Shown here: one piece after another, positions 38,401-46,300 of the stretch
Numbering within the stretch: the stretch's first letter is position 1
Layout: every line of letters begins with the position of its first letter
Assembly: GCF_000002075.1 (NCBI RefSeq)
Contig: NW_004797307.1
Location: forward strand, 628,811-692,810
Length of the DNA: 64,000 bases
DNA from: Aplysia californica
Lineage: Eukaryota > Mollusca > Gastropoda > Aplysiida > Aplysiidae
Reading direction: 5' to 3'
Program-made: the position numbers and the translations under genes
Notes under the pieces: generated by a model
The model's input: only the letters and a program-made list of their open reading frames with translations
What the model was told of the DNA's origin: nothing
Database searches by the model: none

Positions 38401-38668
38401 AAAGTTGCCCTTTCTGTTATTTGAGTGGATAAATTCTCTTTTTCTTCTACTTCTGTAGTAGTGTTATTGCAACGGGAGAAAAACATAGCTTGGTAGTCAT
38501 TTCAAATCGGAATACTGAGCTTCTCAAACGCTATACCGACACTTTCATTTATTTTTGGAAACTTAAATAAATTCTCATCATGACTTTTAAATATTCTCGT
38601 AAATGTAGTCACTAGTTAGGCTTACCCATTATGTCAAGTCCAAGCTCTAAAGGCTTTGCTGCCGCCAT
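26496..38668 (-). CDS. Unrecognised 458-aa protein with RPxSA motifs (complete gene)
   Basis: Nine exons read on the minus strand: 38668-38626, 37027-36319, 34469-34268, 33063-33037, 32470-32382, 31489-31419, 30493-30394, 28515-28488, 26603-26496. All junctions are AG/GT and all phases agree over 1,377 nt. The start MAAAKPLELGLDIM lies in a GCCGCC-like context and the stop is TGA. Exon 2 (residues 15-250) is Ser/Pro-rich and disordered, with RPSSA (40-44), RIQSA (90-94), RPVSA (104-108) and RPSSA (173-177). The rest is more ordered: EWVCKHTTPFIPETHSDISYL, RRDPHEVRREITELEDLLLG and a charged helical end, DEIMKVIHERRDRCLKELAE. There is no signal peptide or membrane segment. RPxSA-like motifs are common in ciliary and microtubule-associated proteins, so such a role is a guess. 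I do not recognise the family. Confidence 0.85.
26730..26890 (+). repeat. tRNA-derived SINE, family E
   Basis: The body contains GATGTCCTTGGGAAAGGCAC and TTTCACAAATTTTCCTCACT, closely matching GTGTCCTTGGAAAGGGCGGAAAGGCAC in the copy at 51836-52040. The head is a decayed tRNA-like stretch. Confidence 0.65.
26880..27460 (-). repeat. Dispersed repeat C (minus strand), interrupted by a LINE end
   Basis: Minus strand: the head (AATAATAATAGACAGCATTTG, AGCAAGCTCTATGC) lies at about 27410-27460 and the body (ATATTATTACCCCAGCAGACC, GAAACAATCTCAGCTTCC) at about 26905-26995. The LINE end at 27013-27440 sits between them, with ATGCA on both sides as a possible target duplication. Confidence 0.65.
27013..27440 (-). 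mobile_element. RTE-like LINE 3' end
   Basis: The minus strand encodes TEMWFLRRLLRVSWKEKKSNEVVL and MGRSMLKTIRKRQM, then, after a frame break, [41 protein letters not shown] and FLRASEQRNEWKTMIADVCRRSGTG. This is the classic end of an RTE-type reverse transcriptase ([12 protein letters not shown]), followed by an ATGATGATGATG tail typical of these LINEs. It is a 5'-truncated dead copy. Confidence 0.85.
27555..27660 (+). repeat. SINE family D body fragment
   Basis: Contains CCATCTGTCTCTTGGGTCGC, CCAGGTTGGCTCTGTTCTGA and AAGGTTGAAGCTGC, matching the body of the SINE at 59930-60135. No tRNA-like head is seen. Confidence 0.5.
27776..27945 (+). repeat. Dispersed repeat C
   Basis: ATAATAAT run, AGCATTTGAATAGCACAAAT, AAGCTCTATGCGCTTTACAA, TATTATTACCCCAGCAGA and TGAAACAATCTCAAATTCC. 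Confidence 0.7.
28045..28258. repeat. Minisatellite of TGACAGGTGACAAA-type units
   Basis: Imperfect tandem 7-14-bp units (GACAGGTAACAGGTGATAAA and variants) over about 210 bp. Open frames read from it (CHLSPVTCHLS on the minus strand) are artefacts of the repeat. Confidence 0.85.
28264..28440. mobile_element. pogo/Tigger-like MITE, second copy
   Basis: The 5' end reads TACAGTCGAACCTGC and the 3' end CAGGTTCGACT, an 11-bp exact inverted repeat. The interior matches the copy at 4521-4705. The left side has a TA flank; the right flank is altered. It lies in the intron between the last two exons of the minus-strand gene. Confidence 0.65.
28488..28515 (-). CDS. 28-nt microexon of the unrecognised gene
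   Basis: Encodes FDEPEPVDT plus the last base of an Arg codon. The flanks are CCAAAG and GTGAGT. The phase fits the exons on both sides, and skipping it would shift the frame before the last exon. Confidence 0.6.
28563..28995. repeat. Unclassified repeat H, copy 1
   Basis: About 400 bp that align with 59215-59625 in the same orientation. Shared strings include CTCTAAAGCTTTGAAAGTC versus CTCAAGCTTTGGAAGTC, CTGAAACCAGG, TTGACTTCTATTCAAGAT versus TCGACTTCTATTCAAGAT, and AAAGCAAGACAAATGAA versus AAAGCAAGGCAAATGAA. No ORF, inverted ends or tRNA-like head found. Confidence 0.75.
29240..29365 (+). repeat. Dispersed repeat C, diverged
   Basis: TATAATTGCATCTATATGGCAC, AGTATGTTCTATGTGCTATAC, TATTCCCCCAGCAGACCCTAG and CAGACACATTCTAGGTTTTCC follow the order of the other copies. 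Confidence 0.55.
29680..29925 (-). repeat. tRNA-derived SINE, family G
   Basis: On the minus strand a tRNA-like head (TGAGCTCAGTTGATGTCATA, B box GTGGTTCAAATCCCCGATGA) is followed by a body ending at a CTGTGTTGAAAGGGGTGTTAA-like string. A second copy is at 31605-31815. Confidence 0.7.
30690..30895 (-). repeat. SINE-like repeat A (minus strand)
   Basis: Read on the minus strand: GGTGCTCTGGTGTGGTTTGC, AACATCTATCGTCCTTGTCTC, GTAACACCTCTAATCTTCGGC and TTGCAAGTGCCGTAAAACTC. It lies in the intron before exon 30493-30394. Confidence 0.75.
31605..31815 (-). repeat. tRNA-derived SINE, family G
   Basis: The minus strand has a tRNA-like head (GAGCTCAGTTGTTGTGG-like; TGGTTCTAATCCCCAAGTGG as B box) and the same body as 29680-29925, ending near CCTTGTGGTTTTGAAAGGGG. 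Confidence 0.65.
33037..33063 (-). CDS. 27-nt microexon of the unrecognised gene
   Basis: Encodes VPQKFSHPF between TTCTGCCAG and GTGAGT. A second acceptor 9 nt inside (CCTCAG) would give an 18-nt in-frame version, so alternative splicing of three residues is possible. It is inferred from phase and splice signals only. Confidence 0.55.
33403..33525 (+). repeat. Dispersed repeat C
   Basis: AATAATAATAATAG, AGCATTTGTATAGTGCATAT, GCAGGCTCTATGCGCTTTAC, TATTACCCCAGCAGACCATA and CTGAAACATTCTCAGCTTCC. One of the best-preserved copies. Confidence 0.8.
35185..35880. mobile_element. Retroposed 696-bp segment with 12-bp target duplications
   Basis: The same TACCGAAGCACA flanks both ends (35173-35184 and 35881-35892). 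The insert is clearly GC-richer than the surrounding intron. It has no poly(A) or simple tail at either end, no long inverted ends, no tRNA-like head and no convincing ORF (the longest, about 100 codons, is not recognisable). Duplications of this length suit a non-LTR retrotransposon or retroposed RNA; the family is unknown to me. Confidence 0.7.
36319..37027 (-). CDS. Large disordered exon of the unrecognised gene
   Basis: A 709-nt exon holding more than half the protein. The acceptor is placed at TTCAG|CTCTACCC because G|CT keeps the frame ALPRPPEKQPIPSHKEGF; the later AG (CTACCCAG|GCC) would shift into a frame with an early stop. It carries all four RPxSA-like motifs and ends ...LSSSTE, joined by AG|G to REIPATLEP in the next exon. 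Also visible are an acidic patch (PDKEEEMLVRR) and the conserved-looking VVGLRFGRHVFGNEPDVQEA. Confidence 0.85.
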
Positions 38669-39037
38669 GTTGTTTACAATTGACAACGGAAACATCCTTA
38701 TTGTTTCTTTACAAAGAAGATTCAAGCCAGCGATATAAATTCTTTAATTTCTAACTTTCTTTCTCTGCATTTTAAAGCAAAGTAGTCTTTTTCCAATAAA
38801 CAAAGTATGATAAATTTTTATGGTGATAAAATACAAAAATAACAAATTTAGAATAATGTCATCTTTATTTTGATCTCGTCGACCCAAAGAGCACGGTACC
38901 CAAACAACACACTATTTCGATGGCCGAATCTGCACTATCACCGAAGTCGAAGTCGGTGTGAGAACGTGTGAAGGGTGACTGGTCGAATTTGACATACTTT
39001 TATATTGAAGTGCCGTGAACTGACTCTTAACACCACC
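38669..39037. promoter_or_regulatory. Head-to-head intergenic region, probable bidirectional promoter
   Basis: Only 369 bp separate the ATG of the minus-strand gene (38668) and the ATG of NPL4 (39038), so both promoters and 5' UTRs must lie here unless untranslated exons exist further away. No TATA box at a sensible place. The middle (38935-39000) contains CGAAGTCGAAGTCGG and is GC-richer than its flanks. Confidence 0.65.
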
Positions 39038-42000
39038 ATGTCAAGCATCGTAAGTTATGCCTAGAACTTTTCTGTTGTCAAAGTTTATCGTTTGAGACAG
39101 TTGCTTGTTCTTTTTGTGATTCAAGTGATTGTGTCAGGACTTCTCCCTGTCCCTTCATTGACGTGTTTGGTCTAACTCACACATGACATGATACTATAGT
39201 TAGACTATTCTACTAATCTAGATCTAGATTAGATTCTAGTCTGTTACTCTTCACATAACTTGAGATGTGGTAGAACAAATGTTGATTCTAATGACTAGAA
39301 TCTGGATTTTCTTTCCGATTTTTAAAAATCAAGCTGTCTGTGTCATCAACTGTCTCCTCAGCCTCTGTCACAGACCCTAGGCCTACTTGACTTGGTATGT
39401 TGTTTTGTCCGTTTTTATTATAGGCCAGCTCTAATCAAATTCAAGTCCAATTAGATTTTTTACCTATTCGGACTCGAGTCCGATTATAAGTTTTTTATCT
39501 GTTCAGACTCAGGTCAGAAAAAAGAAAGTGGCTATTCTCACCCGCCGGAAGTTCTCGCAAGATCAACTCCTCCCCTCTTCTCTCTCTCTCTGTCTCTTTC
39601 TGAATACTGTCTATCGGTGTGGACAATCAAATTGACCAAAACAAAGTTTAAAAATGATGTTAAAACACAAAAGTAAATTAATTTGGTTGTCTACAAAGAT
39701 GCTACGGCTATTTAACTTTTCGAATCGAGCCGAACTACGCGGGTCGCCATTTTGTTTTGGCCGGAAATTCTCGCGCTACTCCTCTCTCTCTTTCTCTCTC
39801 TCTCTCCACTGCCCACAGACAAAATTGTACGCTTTTAGTAGGCTACAGTTGTAATGGAACGTTTGTTCACGGCACAGAATTCTACAATTTTTCTGTTATC
39901 ACAGTGTAAAAGTAAAATTCTGTGGTTTAGGGTGAACGCGCACCGGGTGAGAATAGCCACAAGACTCGCCTGCACTATTCTCACTCCGGGTGAGAATAGA
40001 GGTGGCCCCGAAAAAAATGTTTTATTTATTCGAAATCGGCTTCTAAGTGAGTAATGTCATGTGAGCGTAAGGAGGTTTCATAATAGGGAGCATCTACGTA
40101 CACGGTAACCGCGCACGTAGTCTCAGTATCTACATTCACGGTAACCGGATACTTAGTTTCAGGGGCCCCTTGAGCTAGGTGCACGGTAACTGCTTCGCCC
40201 CCCCTCCCCTCACTCATTACTGTACTGGCCAATCGCAAGAACGCCGCTCCGCTGACTGCCTGTTTGAAGCCCACCTACATCCCCCATCGCCCAATCCCTT
40301 CCCCCAGATAGAGCTCGCTGGATCTCTCCCGCTGTATCCAAGTTCCGGACTTTCCTTGCCCCGCTAAACCCAGGCCCAGGCATAATTAATTAAGTTTACA
40401 AAGAAAAAAAAGGGGATTCCCCGCAGTCATGCATCTAGATCTACACAAGGTGTCTATGGCTATGAACTTGGATAGAGAAAAAAAGGCAGCTGAAATGGCC
40501 TTGTCAAACAACGTGGCCTCACCACAATGCACACATCGGAGAATGTCGGAGTTCGCACAGTGCACATACAACACAGCGAGTCGCACAACACAATACTTCT
40601 GTGAAGAACGAGAGTGGATCTTTCGGTTACGGTGTACATAGACTCGGAGACTACATGCCCGGTTACCGTGTACGTAGACACTCCCTTTATAATATGTAAC
40701 TGTCGTCAGGGGATTTTACGTAAAACCAGAATTTAGAACTAGATATATCTAGAATTACCTTCTAGGACTGTGTAATTGTGTCAAAAGACTGCACTCTCAT
40801 TGCGGCTGTCCAATAGCAGTGTCGATGCACACGGTAACCGACAACTCATGGTCTTTCCACCACCACTACTGTGTCATCATTATTTCCACCACCATTTGTT
40901 TTTCCATAATTTCATTTTGTTTTGTGTTATAGTTTTTCTGTAATTAATTTTTTTTTAACCACATCGCACAAAATCAACAGCCATGGCCTCTTCCCCCAAC
41001 AAGCCGAGATTGCGTGATCGCTACTCGCAATCTCATTGGTCGACATAATCATAATTAACTTTGCCCCCGGCAAAGTCAACTCAACTTAGTTGTTCTGTTC
41101 GTTCTAATGATGCAGGGAGGGCCAGTTTAGGTAGATCTAGACTAGATCTAGTAACTGGATATTAAAGCTCACATCTCGATTGTTATGATTGTTATTATTA
41201 TAATCGAAAACAAATTCATAAATGCTGGAAATAATTAGGAACAAGGGACGGGAGTAGGAACGGACGTCACGCTGGACTCTATTCAGTCCGAATAAAATAA
41301 TTTTTGTTTAATCGGACTCGAGTCTGAATAGTCACTTCGTTCTTTGCAAGGTGAAAGGAAGCTGGTTCCTTCGTGATATTAAGTCACAGGTCAGATTGCA
41401 AACTGCACTGAAAACTACAAATACGAAAGAAAAGCAGTACATTATACATCATCAAATAATATTCACAGGCTTGCTTTTTAAACACTTATGTTGTGATGGG
41501 CTAATAGATCTAACTCACCTTATGGCCTCACGCTCTCTTCCTCCATATAATGAGCAATTGTTGCCCTCTAACTTCACAACTGTTAATGTTACCACTTTTT
41601 TTTTTTAACAGAATTTTCTGGTCACTACATTCATTTCAGATCAGTGAGGGTTTTTTTTTGTTTTGTTTTTTGTTTTTGGTTGGGGGGGGGGGGTTGGGTA
41701 GGTGTTTTACGGCGCTCGCATAATATAAAGCCATAATGAGTGCGCAGGACACATTGAGCATTTTCAGTTGGTAGGAAATTTTGAATTTAGACCACCAAGG
41801 GACCTTTAACATATGCAACTTGCACACAAGACCTCCAAGATTTTTCTCCCTTGTCCAAGAATTTCTCTCTCATTTTTTAGTATTGGACATGACTATTGCT
41901 GTATAGTGTAGACGTGTAGCTTGTAACTCATGTCGTATTAATTCTTTCAAGAAACCGGGGGTCGTAAGGCCGTATCACTTTAAATTCTAGGGAACTTTTT

Positions 42001-43367
42001 AAAAATAATAGTGAAACGCCAAGGCAGTACACCTGTTCAGTTATTTTATTTTGTTTGATGTGTTTAATAAGTTTTTCACTCTTTTTTTTAAAATTTTGCC
42101 ACAGGTGATCAGGATCCAATCGCCTGAACACGGTACCAAGAGAATAGATGCAAAAGCCTCTGAAAATATCACATCTTTCTTGGAAAGGGTAAGTACAAAT
42201 GTTGAGTTGGTTTCCTTCTAGTAATTCCTATCACTTTCACACAAACAGTATCTCTAGTTTTTATTACTATTGGAACAAAATCCCTTATGGCTTAGAATGA
42301 AAGCAAATGTTGTAGCTACCCACAGAAACTGAGAGATATATACAGACTGCATGTTTTCAGTGGGGGGTTTTTTCTTTGAAAATTGATCTGTTTGTTGGTA
42401 AATTTTGAGTACATTATTGTTCTTTGTTTGATTTTTTGTACAGCATGATTATATTGATAGTTCTTATTCTTCATATATTCCCAATATTCAGCCCACTTTT
42501 TCAACCCAATCTTAGCTCGTTTTTTTATTTTGTGGTCTTCTTCTGTGAGACCTAGTTACGATTCAAGTTATACCATAAAGATTGCAAATTCTTTGTCAAG
42601 ATGTTTTGTTTGTATTATTTGAATACAAACATTCATGAAACTTTTTTCTCCTGTCTTTTGATACAAAAATCTTAGGTTCAAGCGCTCTTCAGTTTGGGAG
42701 ATACAGGATGGGAGCTGTACAAAGACAGAAACAAAAAAACATTTATGCGAGCGTCTCGGTCAAGAAAGTTGACCGACTATCAGATACGGTAAAGTCTTTT
42801 TGTTTTGCCTGTTTGATTTAGTTGAGATGCTTTTTTTTTTTTTTTAAAGTAAAAGCTATCGTGTAAAGGTATATCTAGGGAGGTGGGTGGTTAGTGGGTG
42901 CTCTGTTGTGGTTTGTTTCTTCTTTGCTATCCAACATCTTTTGTCCTTATGCCTCCTCCTTTTCTTTGTATGTTACACTCAAGTAACACCTCCTATTTGC
43001 ATCACTTACATGACCTCTTTGTGTTGCAAGTGCTTTAGCACTTTTACTAAGATATAACTTAAGTAAAGCCCAGCTGTTCTCTGTAGAATTAGAGCTTCTG
43101 TTTTTAAGGAGAGAATGTTTAGTTTGTGAAATGACTGCTTTATTAATATTTGATTTTTTTTTCCTCTAGTCATGGAGACATGTTGTTCATGGAGTTGAGC
43201 AACAGGCAACGTAATGATTCGGAAGCTAGTAGTGGGTCCAACCAGGTCAGTGCTGTGAACAGTGAAACACGCTTAGCCAGCGTCGCTTCGGATGTACATG
43301 AGGATGAGATTGACAGACTGCTGAGAGGAGAAGATGGAAAGATATACAGAAAGCGAAATGAACAGCT
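39038..43367 (+). CDS. NPLOC4: NPL4 N-terminal UBX-like domain exons
   Basis: Four exons encode residues 1-135. [19 protein letters not shown]...[36 protein letters not shown] is the ubiquitin-like fold that docks on the p97 N-domain, and HGDMLF matches human HGDLLF. A Ser/Asn-rich linker follows, then [21 protein letters not shown], equivalent to human EDEIDQYLSKQDGKIYRSR. Confidence 0.95.
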
Positions 43368-46300
43368 GTAAGTAAAAAAATGGCTTGATTGTTGTCAATG
43401 CTCTAGCTTGTTGAAAACATTGTTCTTTATAAACTTTAAGAACATGAAAGAGGGAAAGGCTTTCTGTTTCTCAATCTCACCCCTGGAAAGTCCTGAAATA
43501 AGTGTAAAGACATTTTTGTGTTGCTGGGTACATTCTTGACACCATGAAAGTTGGTTTTGAGCCTGTGTTAGAAAGCAGAAAATAAAAAGGATTTTGTAGT
43601 GTACCATTGTGAGATTTATAGTTTTCTTTTTGTTTCTAGCATGGGTCTCAATATTCTGCTATTTAGTGGATTTCTGCTACTGCCTTTTCCTCCGCTAAGC
43701 TCCTCTACCCAGTAATGCGCCACCACTTTCTGTACATAATCAAGATTGTAAATATTTGATAAGTGACTCTTACTTGAAATTATCTTCCAAACCCTCAGAC
43801 TGGTATGAAATGACCTTGCTTTGATAAATTATTGTATTTTTTATTTCAGCATTCTAGGGTTAAACAGTATAATAATAATGGGTGTCTCGCGAAAAGGGTC
43901 TTCTGTCACGATCTCGTGGAATGTTGCTCCTTTTTAAAAATTCTCACTTGAGACCCATGTTCTTGATTTCCTTTACTTTTGGTTCTAAGATTGGAAGGCA
44001 AGTACTCTTGTATTATCTTGTTTGTGTGGTGGATAAAATGGCTGTTAATTGTTTATATGTTTGATTTTGTCAATTTTGTATGTGTTGATGACTCAAAACT
44101 TTTTTTACTCCTCAATGATTCAGATGTCGACACGGGCCTCAGGGAAAGTGCTTGCACTGTGTACCGTTAGAGGTAGGACTTTGCAAAGCTTTTTTTTTTA
44201 GCCTTGTTTTTTTTTTTGGTGTTTTTTTCCTGGTAATCACAATGTATTCCATTTAGTGCCCTTTTGTGTTAGCTGTTCTTTTTTAAATCATCCTTTTTGT
44301 CACTGATTGGGGGCTTTACTTTAGGGATGTAGGTGGTTGGCAGATGCTCTGGTGCGGTTTGCTCCTTCTTTTTTATCAAACATCTATCGTCCCTATCTCT
44401 CCTGCTTTTTTTTTTTTTTTTTTTCTTTTTTTTGTGTTTGTTACTCCCTTATAACACCTCTAATCTCTAGCGTTTATGTAACCTTATTGTGTTGCAAACG
44501 CTGCAAAACTCTTACGAAATTAAACATACTTATTAAGGGTTAGTATTTTTGTGTCTATAATTTGGCATGCTTTTTTTTCCCACCTTTCTTGGGCCATAAC
44601 TCTGTGACAATTTTGATTCAGTTTTACAATCAACAAAAGGAGTACAGCAACTCAGAACATGGAGTAATGAATAGATATAGTTTACAGTGACAGTCAAGAA
44701 ATTAAATGGTAATACAGTAGAACACGGCTATAGCAGGACTTTTGGTTCCAGAAGAAAAATCCCGCTGTAGTTCAGGCGAGTACCCGCTATAGCAATGCAA
44801 AGGGGAAATTACAGAAAAATTCATAAAAATCCACATGATTACATCCCATCCATATCAATAAAGTTTCCGCTGTAGATTAGACTTCCTTTTCTTGTCAACT
44901 TTATTGATTATCTCAGTTTTTAATTCGAGTGTGAAGCATTTTCCTTTAGTCTTTGTTGGAAGCCATCTTTTCGTTGGTTTGTTGCTTGTGCTGTCTATCT
45001 TACCAGTAGGCCTACAGTAGAACTGGTGAAGTGGATGCGTGCGTATGCCTGAGCATCAGCGATCGCAATTCAATGAATGAGGAATCACGCTCTACACGCT
45101 CTCCTCTTCTTTTACTTTTTGGTCTAGGCCAGGGCTATGGCCTATACGCTTTTATACAGTACTGAGCGTCTAGGCTATGGCACATCGCTTTAAATTTTGG
45201 AGTGGGTCTCTACGCACCATCCCTGTCTGCCGCCTGCCCCACCTCACTCATCATTGGACTGGCCAATCACAACGCTGCACCGCTGACTGCCTGTTTGGAT
45301 CCCGCATTCAGCAACCCCACCCCCTTTCCCCACAGCTAGAGCTGGCTCGGTCTCTCCCGCTGCATCCAAGTTCGGGCCTCCCCTTTCCCTGTTAAACCCG
45401 AGAACATGTAATTGAGTTTGCATGGAAACAAAGGTCCCCTGTAGGGATGGTCCCTCTCTAGGCCTGCCCCACCTCACTGATCACTGGACTAGCCAATCAC
45501 AACGTGGCACCGCTGACTGCCTGTTTGGAGCCTGTCTACAGCCCCCACCCCCAGCTAGAGCTCGCTCGATCTCTCCCGCTGTATCCGAGTTGGGGACTTT
45601 CCTTACCCCACTATATCCAAACATAAGTAATTGAGTTTACATAGGGGAAAAAACGCTATAGTCATGTTCTACTGTATTTCTCTGTCAGGTTTGCTTACAT
45701 ACAAATTGTTGTATGCTGAACCATGTAGGCTAGTTCTATTTTTACATTTTCTTTTTATGTTTTGCCTGCAGCCCTATGACCAAGAATTCCTCAGCAAGTG
45801 TGATCCACCCATCAAATTTCTTTCCTTCCACTCCTATATCAGGAAACTGACTGGTGGAGTTGATAAGTAAGTCATATTTTTTCTGTTTCAGTGAGAGGAA
45901 ATTTGCTTTTCATTCGAAACATTTCACCTCTTTTAGGAAAGAAAAATGATTCACCAATGTATGTAGGCCTACATATTTATGTGTTGTTTTTTAAGGGGAT
46001 TGTTGGAGAGTACATACTTTTTCCCTCCCTGCTCTAAATGATTGTTATTGTGTCAATACGCTTGTCTATACTCAAGCAAACTCTTTCTGTCTTACTTTTT
46101 CCCCAGCACTAAATGGACATCTTGTCAGTATGCTTCCCTTTGCTAAAATATTCCAACTTTACTTTTCATCTGACTTAATTACAAGGGTAAAGAGTTTCTC
46201 TTTCTCTAACAGCGCACCAATAGAATAATCCTACTCTGGGGTTGCTTTTTTTTCATTTTACGTGTAAATAGTAAAGAGTTTGAGCAGCAGTTGACTTTTC

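Larger units (their letters stand above)
39445..41336. mobile_element. Possible outer inverted-repeat element
   Basis: CTATTCGGACTCGAGTCCGA and CTGTTCAGACTCAGGTCAG at 39463-39518 are mirrored by AATCGGACTCGAGTCTGAAT and CTATTCAGTCCGAATAAA at 41278-41334. The ends are diverged and the borders uncertain. It would enclose the two inner elements. Confidence 0.4.
39050..42104. other. First intron of NPL4, filled with inverted-repeat elements
   Basis: A 3.05-kb intron after the 12-nt first coding exon. It contains inverted-repeat structures at 39445-41336, 39527-39961 and 40086-40685, a reverse SINE B at 41690-41870, and several TAGATCTAGA runs (39208-39235, 41130-41150). No coding exon seen. Confidence 0.7.
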
